DNA from: a virus
Length of the DNA stretch: 50,389 bases
Virus record (IMG/VR): IMGVR_UViG_3300023099_000003
Coordinates: 1 to 50,389 of that record
Reading direction: 5' to 3' (one strand)
In this document: positions 28,663 to 36,395 of the stretch, piece by piece
Position numbering within the stretch: the stretch's first letter is position 1
How the letters are laid out: each line of letters starts with the position of its first letter
The notes under the pieces: model-generated
The model's database searches: none
Told to the model about the DNA's origin: nothing
The model's input: the letters and a program-made list of their open reading frames with translations, nothing else
Position numbers and translations under genes: made by a program

Positions 28663-30588
28663 ATGAACCCCATCGGCGGATCAAAGCTGTATATTGGCCT
28701 GCGGGTTGCTGGGAAGTCTGAAGTCACGGAGGTGGATTTCATCGGCCAGGATTGGCTTGAGATTGGCGGGCTGGTCACGCTTGGTTCGCTGGGTGATAGT
28801 CAAGAGGTTGTGTCGCAGGCGGTCCTGTCGGGGCGTCTTGCCCAAACCAAAGGCACCGTTTCCGGGCAGGTGATGGAGAATACGTTCCTGCCTATTGCGG
28901 GTGACCCAGGCCAGCAGCGATTCTTGGCCGCCATGGAATCGTGCAGCCCTTATGCATTCAAAGTGGAGTGGAATGAGGGATGCGAAGATGACCCCATGGT
29001 GGATCTGTTCTATGGGCTGGCGATGCCAGGTTCACGCGCTGGCGGGGACGCAAATACTGCGCAGCTTCGCAGCTGGGCTATCGCGGTGGATAGTAATGTG
29101 GTGGAGGCCCCGTTCATCTGGGATTCTATGCCTTACTTGCTATTTCTCGGGGACGTTAAAGGAACAGCTCTCGACTACAGCGTTGCCGATTCCCGTTTCC
29201 AGGATGTTTTTGCCGCGACCCCGGCACTCGCGCTAGATGATCCTGTTGCCAGATGGAACGATCAAGGACCGAACGGGATGTTCGCGTTTGTAACTGTCTC
29301 GTCTGAAAGACCTCTAGTTAAGACTAATGGACTGCTTTTTAACGGAAGCAACAATAGCCTGAGTGCGTTTAAAAGAGATGCCCTGGCGGCATCTAATGCT
29401 GTGACCATGCCTGACTTATCAGACAGCGCGCCGGGGAAGGGTTTCACATGCACCGGGCTGACGCTTGACACATCGACCAACACCCTTTGGGCGGCAAATT
29501 ACGGCAGGGCAACACCCTCAGGTGGGACGTTCAGGCCAAGTATAGTAAATATCACAAAAGACGGCGCATTTATCAGTGAGGTCGATATGACCTCGACAAT
29601 TCCTAGCATGACGCAAATCCAAGGAATTGCTTACGACGCTTCAGACGACACATTCTGGCTGTGCTCTATTGTCGAGAATCTCGTCCGCCACGTTGGACGG
29701 GATGGAACAAGCATAGGCTCGTTCTCATCAACAGGACCTAGCGGGATTGCCATTGATCCGACTAATAACCAGATTATTGTCTGCGATGAACACGGGGTAT
29801 TCACAGTATACAGCAAGGCTGGCGTACTGTCGTTTACGTCACTTTCAATAAGATCATCAACTGACCAGCTGTTTTACGACAGCGTTAACGAAATTCTATA
29901 TTATACGTCAGACGTTGACCCGGACCACATAGGGGTGATCCACTACCCAACGTGGCAACCTATTATGCGTTTTGAAGTCACACCGTCTGTCGGTGCAATA
30001 GAAGGGCTTGTTCTGGACGGGTCCAAAATGTATGTCTGTAACGATGCTTATTATCATTCGGTCCAGCCTGGCTTGAATAAAATGATCACATTCGATGTTC
30101 CCGCAGTTCCGGCATTTAATGAAGATCCCAAAATTACAATGTTCGGGAGAGTGAAGCTTAATGGCACGCCATCCGCCACCCGTGCGATTGCCAGCATTGG
30201 GGGTGCGTCATCATATGCCGGGGTCGGTCTTTTCAGCATCAGCAGCTCTACTACCTCGCTGAGACTCTTTGTAAATTCCTCCAGAGGGACAGCCAAAAGA
30301 GACCAGATAGACTTTACCGGATTGCCAGATCTTACGACAATCAGGGCATTCGTCGTTGAAGTTGATTTTAACACTGAAATAGCTAGGCTTTGGATCGATG
30401 GCGTCCAGTTTGGGGGTGATCAGTCACTTGTCAATGCCTCAGGCGGAGTGGCTACTGGATGGTTTGGTGTCGCTCGGCAATACACGGGTGCATCACCCTT
30501 AGCCATAAGTGTTGAGAAAGCCGGTTTCGCAGCAACTATCTACAACCAGACGATGCGCGCTAAACTTGATGATTGGCTTTCAACCTAA
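28663..30588 (+). CDS. Second tail-tube protein fused to lectin/propeller module, 641 aa
   Basis: Residues 1-148 are a tail-tube domain related to the 35674-36393 product: shared G-S-L-G-D-x-Q-E-V-V-S-Q, M-E-N-T-F-L-P-I, P-Y-A-F-K-x-E-W, G-L-A-M-P-G and A-V-D-S-N-x-V-E. Where the other protein stops, this one continues with a new module. Residues about 185-240 (W-N-D-Q-G-P-N-G, L-L-F-N-G-S-N-N-S-L) begin a lectin/LamG-like sandwich. About 260-485 read as repeated propeller blades (G-I-A-Y-D, G-I-A-I-D-P-T-N-N-Q-I, L-F-Y-D-S). About 489-641 resume the sandwich. The added part has more AT-rich codons, suggesting acquisition. Probably a tube subunit displaying a binding domain outside the tail. 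Confidence 0.85.
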   Translation: MNPIGGSKLYIGLRVAGKSEVTEVDFIGQDWLEIGGLVTLGSLGDSQEVVSQAVLSGRLAQTKGTVSGQVMENTFLPIAGDPGQQRFLAAMESCSPYAFKVEWNEGCEDDPMVDLFYGLAMPGSRAGGDANTAQLRSWAIAVDSNVVEAPFIWDSMPYLLFLGDVKGTALDYSVADSRFQDVFAATPALALDDPVARWNDQGPNGMFAFVTVSSERPLVKTNGLLFNGSNNSLSAFKRDALAASNAVTMPDLSDSAPGKGFTCTGLTLDTSTNTLWAANYGRATPSGGTFRPSIVNITKDGAFISEVDMTSTIPSMTQIQGIAYDASDDTFWLCSIVENLVRHVGRDGTSIGSFSSTGPSGIAIDPTNNQIIVCDEHGVFTVYSKAGVLSFTSLSIRSSTDQLFYDSVNEILYYTSDVDPDHIGVIHYPTWQPIMRFEVTPSVGAIEGLVLDGSKMYVCNDAYYHSVQPGLNKMITFDVPAVPAFNEDPKITMFGRVKLNGTPSATRAIASIGGASSYAGVGLFSISSSTTSLRLFVNSSRGTAKRDQIDFTGLPDLTTIRAFVVEVDFNTEIARLWIDGVQFGGDQSLVNASGGVATGWFGVARQYTGASPLAISVEKAGFAATIYNQTMRAKLDDWLST

Positions 30589-30974
30589 TGGACATCTTCA
30601 CCCGAATGGCCGGCGTCTCCACCCGCCTGCTGCGCCCCGCTTCGGAGGGTGGCTTTGGCTCGGGCACAATATCCCTGGTGCGCCTGACCAGTGTGCCGGG
30701 TGTTGAGGTTTACGATCCACCTACCACCACGCGCGTCGTGACCCCGCTGCGAGCCAATGCGTTCGGCGTGTCGGCGCAGCTGGTGGGTGTGGAGTATAGT
30801 CCCGGCAATGCCATTGTGGCGTCTGACAAGCGTGTGATTAGCGCTCCGATTGCTGGGGGTTATGAACCGGAGGATATTATGGAGATCGATGGCAAGCCGG
30901 TTACTGTGCTGCGGGTGAAGAATATTGTGGGGGCGGGTGTTGTCTCGGCGGTGGAGTTCATCGTGCGGGGTTGA
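30588..30974 (+). CDS. Neck/head-closure (stopper)-like protein, 128 aa
   Basis: ATG 30588 overlaps the previous stop (TAATG). After a short helix (M-D-I-F-T-R-M-A-G) the protein is beta-barrel-like, with I-S-L-V-R-L-T, R-A-N-A-F-G-V-S-A-Q-L-V-G-V and D-K-R-V-I-S-A-P, the pattern of small head-closure proteins that seal the head before tail attachment. Position between adaptor and tail-completion genes fits. Family is by shape, not by a diagnostic motif. Confidence 0.65.
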   Translation: MDIFTRMAGVSTRLLRPASEGGFGSGTISLVRLTSVPGVEVYDPPTTTRVVTPLRANAFGVSAQLVGVEYSPGNAIVASDKRVISAPIAGGYEPEDIMEIDGKPVTVLRVKNIVGAGVVSAVEFIVRG

Positions 30975-31024
30975 CGGGGTGCGCGGGATGCAATAGGTGG
31001 GTTGCAGATTGATGGAGAATTGAG
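30971..31024 (+). promoter_or_regulatory. Accessory-gene leader, copy C
   Basis: TTGACG (30971-30976) overlaps the previous stop; then TGCAATAG, GGGTTGCA and GATGGAGAATTGAG before ATG 31025. Shares TGCAATAG and GGGTTGCA with copy D at 34.47 kb. Confidence 0.6.
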
Positions 31025-31237
31025 ATGACCCTAGAAGATGTGAATGAAGGGCCGATCCTCGACTTAGAGGATTCCGTTCTTGCCCATGTGGGCTTTGATT
31101 ATGCAAAGCACGGGCACCCGGATGAGTTTCATAATTGGCAGGAGGCGACAGCCCACCTCTTAGACCATATGAGCAACAGCGATTTTCTGAGGTATATTAG
31201 CATAGGCCTCGCCTCCTTTATGGAGCGCCAGCCATGA
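31025..31237 (+). CDS. Hypothetical accessory protein, 70 aa
   Basis: Start fixed by GGAG 7 nt upstream. Acidic, helical, His-rich in the middle (H-P-D-E-F-H-N-W-Q-E-A-T-A-H-L-L-D-H). First of three coupled cassette genes between stopper and minor head genes. Function unknown. Confidence 0.7.
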   Translation: MTLEDVNEGPILDLEDSVLAHVGFDYAKHGHPDEFHNWQEATAHLLDHMSNSDFLRYISIGLASFMERQP

Positions 31238-31590
31238 CCAACAAAATCAACCTCTCCGAACTGCTGGCCGACCGTGAAGCGGGGACGGGTGGGGAGTGGG
31301 CTGTGGGCCGTTTCTTTAATGGGCGTGAAGTAGTCTCCGGCCATGCCTGCGTTGCATTCGCCCGGAAAGATTTTAAGAAAACGGAAGTTGCCCAAGTCAA
31401 CGCCCGCCGCATAGCCCGCCTACCCGCATTGGAGGCGGCTTATATTGAGGCTGTGGGGTTGTTGGATGAATTGTATGGCGCAGCAGAAGATTGCATCTGC
31501 ACGGATGATGGACGCCTAACGGATGATGCTTGGGCGCGCTACCATAAGGCCCGCATGAATGTTGGGCAGTTTCTAGGAGATGGGGAATGA
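31234..31590 (+). CDS. Hypothetical accessory protein, 118 aa
   Basis: ATGA-coupled to both neighbours. N-terminal half has R-E-A-G-T-G-G-E-W-A-V-G-R-F and a R-R-I-A-R-L-P-A-L-E-A-A-Y core, the arrangement of a common small phage protein of unknown role (the R-R-I-A-R-L-P-x-L-E stretch recurs widely). C-terminal C-I-C is isolated. Probably a moron gene. Confidence 0.75.
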   Translation: MTNKINLSELLADREAGTGGEWAVGRFFNGREVVSGHACVAFARKDFKKTEVAQVNARRIARLPALEAAYIEAVGLLDELYGAAEDCICTDDGRLTDDAWARYHKARMNVGQFLGDGE

Positions 31591-31751
31591 AGGATGATCT
31601 ATATGAGAATCTTCTAAGTCAGCCCATCAATGCTGACACCTATAAATTCTGGGAAGCTGTATCTGATCACTTGGCAGGCTATATAAATTGGGAGCCACTA
31701 GCCTTTGCTATAAGAGCCGGATTGGAAACGCTGCCGCTTAAGGAAGAATAG
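31587..31751 (+). CDS. Hypothetical accessory protein, 54 aa
   Basis: ATGA overlap with the previous stop. Helical, AT-rich codon use compared with the neighbours (Y-E-N-L-L-S-Q-P-I-N-A-D-T-Y-K-F-W). Closes the cassette 7 nt before the minor head gene. Function unknown. Confidence 0.65.
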   Translation: MKDDLYENLLSQPINADTYKFWEAVSDHLAGYINWEPLAFAIRAGLETLPLKEE

Positions 31752-31758
31752 CCCCACC

Positions 31759-32769
31759 ATGCCAACCCTAGACCAACTCCTAGCCCAACTCTCCCCAGCC
31801 CTGCGCGCGGCGTTCCTGCAGGCCATGGAAGAGTTGCGCGCAGGCGTGGACGTGAAGGCGCTAACCGACGCTCTGCGCCGTAACGATATTGAAGCGGCCA
31901 TTGCCGCCCTGAATATAGAACCGGCTGCATTCAGCGCCTATTATACCGCCTCGCTTAACCTATATGCCACAGCCGCTGTCCTCCAAAGCCCGCCAGGAAC
32001 ACGGTTCGACATGACCAACCCACACGCCGAGGCGTGGATACGCGAACTGGCGGCCACAAGGATCACCGGCTATACGGAAGAGCAAGTTACCGCCGCACGG
32101 GAAACTATCCTGCGCGGCTATCAGCAAGGCAATGGCCCGCAACAGATTGCCGTTGAGATTGCCGGTCGCGTTGATCGCGTGACCGGACGCCGAAAGGGCG
32201 GGATTATTGGCCTGTCCGCACCGCAATCGGAATATGTTGGCAGCGTGAGGGAATTGCTGGGCGGCGACCTGCGCGCACTGTTTGTCAAGGATAGGGTAAC
32301 GGGCGAATACAAGCCGCGCTATACCCGGATGGATGGGCGTGACTTGCGGACTATTCGGGCGCGCATCCGGTCAGGGAAGCCGCTGACCAAGGCTGAGCAG
32401 GAAAAGATTGCTGGTCGCTATGCCGACCGCCTCCTAGCAAGGCGCGCCGATGACGTTGCCCGCACCGAAACGGCCACCAGTGTTATGGGTGCGCGGGCCG
32501 AATCCTACAGGCAGGCGCTGGATAAGGCCGGGTTGCCGCCAGAGGCGTTGCGGAAGCGGTGGAGGCACCTCGGTGCTAAAGGTGAAGATGCGCGGGTGCA
32601 GCATATTGTGATGAACAACAAGACGGTGCAGGGTCTGGATAGCCCGTTTGTGCTGCCCGATGGGACGCTGATGCAATATGCCCATGATCCTGCTGGCGGG
32701 GCTGCGCAGGTGGTGAATTGTAAGTGCGATACGGTGTTTGAGATAGATTTTGGATGGGGAGTTGAGTGA
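31759..32769 (+). CDS. Minor head protein, Mu gpF/SPP1 gp7-like, 336 aa
   Basis: The C-terminal half carries the Mu-F-like signature: R-T-E-T-A-T-S-V-M-G-A-R-A-E-S-Y (about 234-249), K-R-W-R-H-L-G-A-K-G-E-D-A-R-V-Q-H (about 269-285), a Q-Y-A-H-D-P-A-G-G-A-A-Q-V-V-N-C-K-C-D end. These proteins sit at the portal vertex, often with a few copies per head, and may help DNA delivery. Usually they follow the portal gene; here the gene lies among neck genes. Length is normal. Confidence 0.85.
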   Translation: MPTLDQLLAQLSPALRAAFLQAMEELRAGVDVKALTDALRRNDIEAAIAALNIEPAAFSAYYTASLNLYATAAVLQSPPGTRFDMTNPHAEAWIRELAATRITGYTEEQVTAARETILRGYQQGNGPQQIAVEIAGRVDRVTGRRKGGIIGLSAPQSEYVGSVRELLGGDLRALFVKDRVTGEYKPRYTRMDGRDLRTIRARIRSGKPLTKAEQEKIAGRYADRLLARRADDVARTETATSVMGARAESYRQALDKAGLPPEALRKRWRHLGAKGEDARVQHIVMNNKTVQGLDSPFVLPDGTLMQYAHDPAGGAAQVVNCKCDTVFEIDFGWGVE

Positions 32770-33020
32770 TGAAGATTTGGCTGATTTCATATAAATGGCC
32801 CGGAAAATATACGCCTTATGACGTATTTGAATCTGCTGTAGTGGCAGCTGAAACAAGCGAAGTGGCGTCAAAAATTCATCCATCTGGATATGATGAATGG
32901 AACCATTCATATAAATCATGGGCACCGTCACCTGATGACATTGATGTTGAGTATATTGGTGAAGCCGCCGCTGACATGGATGCTGGGCGGATTATCTGCG
33001 CCAGCTTTAACGCGGGATGA
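32769..33020 (+). CDS. Hypothetical protein, 83 aa
   Basis: ATG 32769 forms TGATG with the previous stop. Aromatic (Y-K-W-P-G-K-Y, S-Y-K-S-W-A-P-S) with a more AT-rich codon use than the neck genes around it. Possibly an inserted accessory gene. No family. Confidence 0.65.
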   Translation: MKIWLISYKWPGKYTPYDVFESAVVAAETSEVASKIHPSGYDEWNHSYKSWAPSPDDIDVEYIGEAAADMDAGRIICASFNAG

Positions 33021-33166
33021 CCTGCCTCAATTGCACCGAACGCCGCGATAAATTGCGCGCTGCCTTTGTTGAGGCTAAGATAGCCGAGGCCGTCAAGCAG
33101 GCGGCTTTGGGCTTAGGTGAGATGGTGGGTCTTAAGAAGGAGAAGGGTGATGGCGAACAAGCATAA
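33017..33166 (+). CDS. Small Cys-pair protein, 49 aa
   Basis: ATGA-coupled. Starts M-T-C-L-N-C-T-E-R-R-D-K-L, a C-x2-C with basic helix, followed by an Ala-rich amphipathic helix. I recognise the C-x2-C-E-R-R-x-K-L opening from small phage proteins of unknown role. Confidence 0.65.
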   Translation: MTCLNCTERRDKLRAAFVEAKIAEAVKQAALGLGEMVGLKKEKGDGEQA

Positions 33167-33281
33167 AAAGGAAATGGACGGGATAGAAATATTCTGCGCG
33201 ATGTTTTTAGGTGCCATCTTTTTGATGGGCGCTGGCCACGCGGTGTATCTTGCCGCCTCCTTTATCACCCCCACCCAATGA
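33150..33281 (+). CDS. Small single-pass membrane protein, 43 aa
   Basis: AAGGAG 7 nt before ATG 33150, overlapping the end of the previous gene by 17 nt. Basic N-terminus, then one hydrophobic helix (I-F-C-A-M-F-L-G-A-I-F-L-M-G-A-G). Stop overlaps the next start (ATGA). Role unknown. Confidence 0.65.
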   Translation: MANKHKKEMDGIEIFCAMFLGAIFLMGAGHAVYLAASFITPTQ

Positions 33282-33727
33282 CCTGGAAAAACACCAACCC
33301 CTCCGATTGGGTGCGTGAAACCAAGGAACGCATTCAGGCGGTCCATCGGGGATCTGTGCAGGCCTTGGCCGCCGAGATGACGCAAACCATTCCCAATGGC
33401 GGGCGGGTGCCGGTCAAGACTGGCAATCTGGCGCGTTCGCTTTTGGCGTCCACATCGGGTATGCCGACAACGGGGCCTGGGCCTTTTACTGGCGGCGATG
33501 TTGGGCCTGTGCTGCTGACGCTGGATCCGGGAGATACGATTTGGCTTGGCTATCAGGCTAGATACGCCCGGAGGCAAAACTGGGGCTTCGTGGGCGAGGA
33601 TAGTTTGGGCCGGGTATATAATCAGAGCGGCTTCGGCTTCGTGGAGGCGGCTGTAGCCAATTGGTCGCAGATTGTGGACCGTGTGACGGTTGAGATGGCC
33701 TCCACGCCTAGTTCTGGGGGTAGGTAA
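33278..33727 (+). CDS. Tail-completion/neck protein, HK97 gp10-like, 149 aa
   Basis: Contains V-P-V-K-T-G-N-L-A-R-S-L (about 44-55), the conserved V-x-T-G-x-L-R-x-S motif of HK97 gp10-like neck proteins, then a beta sheet and Y-A-R-R-Q-N-W-G-F-V (Y-x-x-x-x-E/x-G in relatives). These bridge head and tail. It overlaps the HNH gene by one base. Confidence 0.85.
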   Translation: MTWKNTNPSDWVRETKERIQAVHRGSVQALAAEMTQTIPNGGRVPVKTGNLARSLLASTSGMPTTGPGPFTGGDVGPVLLTLDPGDTIWLGYQARYARRQNWGFVGEDSLGRVYNQSGFGFVEAAVANWSQIVDRVTVEMASTPSSGGR

Positions 33728-34026
33728 TGGGGCGGGTATCTGAAAATATTCGCGCGACTGTCTATAAGCGAGATAATTATAAGTGCCGCTATTGCGGTTG
33801 TGTGGTGCAACGTGCCGACCCGCATGCGGAAGATGCCGCGACAGTGGACCACGTAAAGCCACTTGCGAAAGGTGGCTTGTCTGTCGCGGGCAATCTTAAA
33901 ACTGCGTGTCGCGCTTGCAACATGGCTAAAGCCAGTATGAGCCTTTCCGAATATAAGGCTGCGGGAATGCCGCGTCATCACGTCAGGCTTTCTCCTGCTG
34001 CCTGCCTAAAGAGAGGTTGGAGATAA
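33727..34026 (+). CDS. HNH endonuclease, 99 aa
   Basis: TAATG overlap with the neck gene. R-D-N-Y-K-C-R-Y-C-G (zinc Cys pair), then V-D-H-V-K-P-L-A-K-G-G, N-L-K-T-A-C-R-A-C-N-M-A-K: a compact HNH with the second Cys pair, like McrA-type homing nucleases. It sits between neck genes rather than next to terminase, so homing or DNA cutting in cis is more likely than packaging. Confidence 0.9.
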   Translation: MGRVSENIRATVYKRDNYKCRYCGCVVQRADPHAEDAATVDHVKPLAKGGLSVAGNLKTACRACNMAKASMSLSEYKAAGMPRHHVRLSPAACLKRGWR

Positions 34027-34027
34027 T

Positions 34028-34471
34028 ATGCCCTCATCCATAGACACCAAAATCTGGCTCGCCCTAAAGGCCAAGATAGCCACGATCGCCACAACCCCGA
34101 CGTTGCCGGTCTATGACCCCAACGCGGCTATTCCCGCACCAGTCGCAGGCGGCAATCCAGCGCCATTCCTTATCATCAGTGATGCCCGCAATGATAATCA
34201 GCGTCTCTCGATTGGCGGCACTGTATCGCGGCGCTCTGGCACGTTGATGCTAGGCGTCCAATGGCCTATTGCCTTGGCCGTCACCCATACCCAGCTTGTC
34301 CAACTGGCGGGATCAATTGCCGACCAGTTCCCCGCCGATACGCATATGTTCCATAGCGGCGTATGCCTGCGCGTCACGCGCGATGCAGGCGCGGACCAGC
34401 CCTATCGTGATGGCGTTTATCATGTGGCCATGATCAGGGTGCCTTGGGAAGTTTTGTATAACAGGGCTTGA
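34028..34471 (+). CDS. Tail terminator protein (DUF4128-like), 147 aa
   Basis: N-terminal I-W-L-A-L-K-A-K-I helix, then P-A-P-F-L-I-I-S, G-T-L-M-L-G-V-Q-W-P-I, A-D-Q-F-P-A-D-T and a C-terminal strand Y-H-V-A-M-I-R-V-P-W. This alpha/beta pattern and its place just before the tail-tube gene match tail terminators that cap the tube. Assignment by pattern and synteny. Confidence 0.78.
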   Translation: MPSSIDTKIWLALKAKIATIATTPTLPVYDPNAAIPAPVAGGNPAPFLIISDARNDNQRLSIGGTVSRRSGTLMLGVQWPIALAVTHTQLVQLAGSIADQFPADTHMFHSGVCLRVTRDAGADQPYRDGVYHVAMIRVPWEVLYNRA

Positions 34472-34522
34472 CGGGTTGGGTGTATTGCAATAGTAGGGTT
34501 GCATTGTTGATGGAGAATGAAT
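34468..34522 (+). promoter_or_regulatory. Accessory-gene leader, copy D
   Basis: TTGACG (34468-34473) overlaps the tail-terminator stop; then TGCAATAG, GGGTTGCA, GATGGAGAATGAAT before GTG 34523. Closely parallels copy C. Confidence 0.6.
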
Positions 34523-34834
34523 GTGAGCAAGCCTGAGAACCCGAGTGCGTTTGATCGCGCATGGCTGAACGACCTGCAGCAGCGCATCAACAGCCTCCGC
34601 ACATCTGGCGAGGATTACCTTATCCTGTCCGTTGGCGTTCGTGGCCCGAACTTTGACTGCGAGGAAGGCAATGCCGTCGCGACAGTCCGTATTGGCAATG
34701 ACACTGCCACCAGTGAGGCGCTGTATCTAGATGACGCCATCCGCCTAGCGCGGGGCAAAATCCAGCGCGAACGTGCGGCCCGTGAAGCCAAGCGCGCCAA
34801 GGATCAGTCCACCCAAAAGGCAGACCCGGCATGA
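34523..34834 (+). CDS. Hypothetical accessory protein, 103 aa
   Basis: GTG 34523 is preferred to ATG 34517, because GGAG stands 7 nt before it as in the other leaders. Central beta strands (Y-L-I-L-S-V-G-V-R-G, A-T-V-R-I-G-N-D), then a long Arg/Lys/Ala helix at the C-terminus. Coupled to the next gene by ATGA. Unknown. Confidence 0.7.
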   Translation: MSKPENPSAFDRAWLNDLQQRINSLRTSGEDYLILSVGVRGPNFDCEEGNAVATVRIGNDTATSEALYLDDAIRLARGKIQRERAAREAKRAKDQSTQKADPA

Positions 34835-35205
34835 GCGGGGGAACGCCTTGGACGAGCGGACCGGTGCGCATCGAACCACAGGGAGACGGCGCGCGAGGCT
34901 ACTGGCTGCATGACGACGATGGTGAATACGTTGCTATGGTCTGCCGGCGCGAAAACAAAAGCGAGGAACTGGGAAACGCCAACCTCTACGCTGGCGCGCA
35001 TGAAATGGCCGGCTCTTTGATCAGCCTCAGTGGCCATCTTAAGCTGATGCAATCCGCTATGGCGGAACATCTAAAGCCTGATGGTTCATTGCGTGACCCA
35101 GCGGATTTCATTCAGCGCATAATCTACTTGCTGGATGGGCCGGAGCAACGTGCGGCCCAAGAGCCTGCCCGCACCCTCCTAACCAAGATCGGGGCCGCCC
35201 AATGA
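34831..35205 (+). CDS. Hypothetical accessory protein, 124 aa
   Basis: ATGA-coupled on both sides. The first half is beta-rich (R-G-Y-W-L-H-D-D-D-G-E-Y-V-A-M-V-C), the second helical (H-E-M-A-G-S-L-I-S-L-S-G-H-L-K-L-M). No family recognised; part of the same cassette as its neighbours. Confidence 0.7.
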   Translation: MSGGTPWTSGPVRIEPQGDGARGYWLHDDDGEYVAMVCRRENKSEELGNANLYAGAHEMAGSLISLSGHLKLMQSAMAEHLKPDGSLRDPADFIQRIIYLLDGPEQRAAQEPARTLLTKIGAAQ

Positions 35206-35582
35206 GCTGGCTTCTGGAACTGCTATCCCAATGGTGGGCATCACTTTTCCCAGAGCCATCATTTGCAGTTAATCCTCGTTATCTGCGCCCCATTCAATAT
35301 TGGACAGATGAAGATGAATTGAATGAAGAGCGCCTTTATCTTTCTGGGCGAACCGCCTTCTGGTTGTTTCCCGAAAGGTGGGCAAATGGCCCAACCATGA
35401 AGTTTGATGACGGGTCATGGACGCCTAAAGATAGGTTCGCGCATGGGATTGATATTGAAGTCCCCGTGCAATGGCTGGGATGGAGCGGGCCAAGCGCGCC
35501 AGATAAGGTATCAAAAGATACGGCGCTTGCCATTATAGCGGCTTGTGAGGCGCAAGGTTCTAATAGGGTTAGGATGCCCTAA
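35202..35582 (+). CDS. Hypothetical accessory protein, 126 aa
   Basis: Trp-rich start (S-W-L-L-E-L-L-S-Q-W-W-A-S-L-F-P-E-P) that may bind a membrane surface, then a mixed domain with several Trp. Last cassette gene; about 90 nt without a gene follow before the tail-tube start. Unknown. Confidence 0.7.
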   Translation: MSWLLELLSQWWASLFPEPSFAVNPRYLRPIQYWTDEDELNEERLYLSGRTAFWLFPERWANGPTMKFDDGSWTPKDRFAHGIDIEVPVQWLGWSGPSAPDKVSKDTALAIIAACEAQGSNRVRMP

Positions 35583-35673
35583 CCCCAACCCAACCCATCT
35601 TGCCTAACCCCTTGCCATGCTGTAAACCACCCTCCAGTTTAACCGCCCATGAGGGCGCACTAGGAGTGTTCAC

Positions 35674-36393
35674 ATGGCGCAGCTGTATGCCGTTGCTGGC
35701 TCAAAGTTCTATATCGGGACCAAAATGGCCCCACAGACTGCTGACGTTACTCTTGCCACCTTTACTGGCCAGACATGGACTGAAGTAAAGGGCTGGACCA
35801 GCGCCGGCTCGCTTGGCGACACACAGGAAGTTGTTTCGCAGCCGGTTATCAGCGAAAAGCGCGTTCGTCAGGCCAAGGGCACTCGCTCGGGCGGCACGAT
35901 GGAAAACACGTTCCTGCCCATTATCAATGATCCAGGCCAGATTGCGTTCAAGGCCGCTACCGAAGGCTGCAAGCCTTACGCATTCAAGATCGAATGGGGT
36001 GCAGGCTGTGCTGAAAGCGCAGTCGTAACCATGACCATCGCCACGCCGGGTGTTATCACTTGGGCTGGCGGCCACGGGCTTACTGTGGATTCTCCTGTTT
36101 CCTTTGCCACCACTGGCGCACTCCCTACCGGCATCACCGCAGGCACGACTTATTATGTTGTTGCGGCGGGTCTGACTGCTACGGACTTTTCTGTTTCCGC
36201 CACTCCGGGCGGCTCGGCCATCACCACCAGCGGCACTCAGTCGGGTGTCCACACCGCTACTGGCCTTCCTGCTGGTCAGACGGATCTGTTCATCGGCCTT
36301 GCCATGCCGGGCGCGAAGTCGGGCGGCGATGCCAACACACCTCAGCTGCGCACCTATGCCGTGGCGGTCGATAGCAATATTGTAGAGGTTTGA
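35674..36393 (+). CDS. Major tail-tube protein with inserted Ig-like domain, 239 aa
   Basis: ATG 35674 after AGGAG. Residues 1-117 and 206-239 form the tube domain, with the same signature segments as the fused protein at 28.7 kb. Between them (about 118-205) lies a Thr/Gly/Ala-rich beta domain (L-P-T-G-I-T-A-G-T-T-Y-Y-V, G-L-T-A-T-D-F-S-V-S-A-T) of the sort often found in phage fibres and tubes, which would project from the tail. The place upstream of chaperones and tape measure is that of the main tube gene. Confidence 0.88.
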   Translation: MAQLYAVAGSKFYIGTKMAPQTADVTLATFTGQTWTEVKGWTSAGSLGDTQEVVSQPVISEKRVRQAKGTRSGGTMENTFLPIINDPGQIAFKAATEGCKPYAFKIEWGAGCAESAVVTMTIATPGVITWAGGHGLTVDSPVSFATTGALPTGITAGTTYYVVAAGLTATDFSVSATPGGSAITTSGTQSGVHTATGLPAGQTDLFIGLAMPGAKSGGDANTPQLRTYAVAVDSNIVEV

Positions 36394-36395
36394 TT

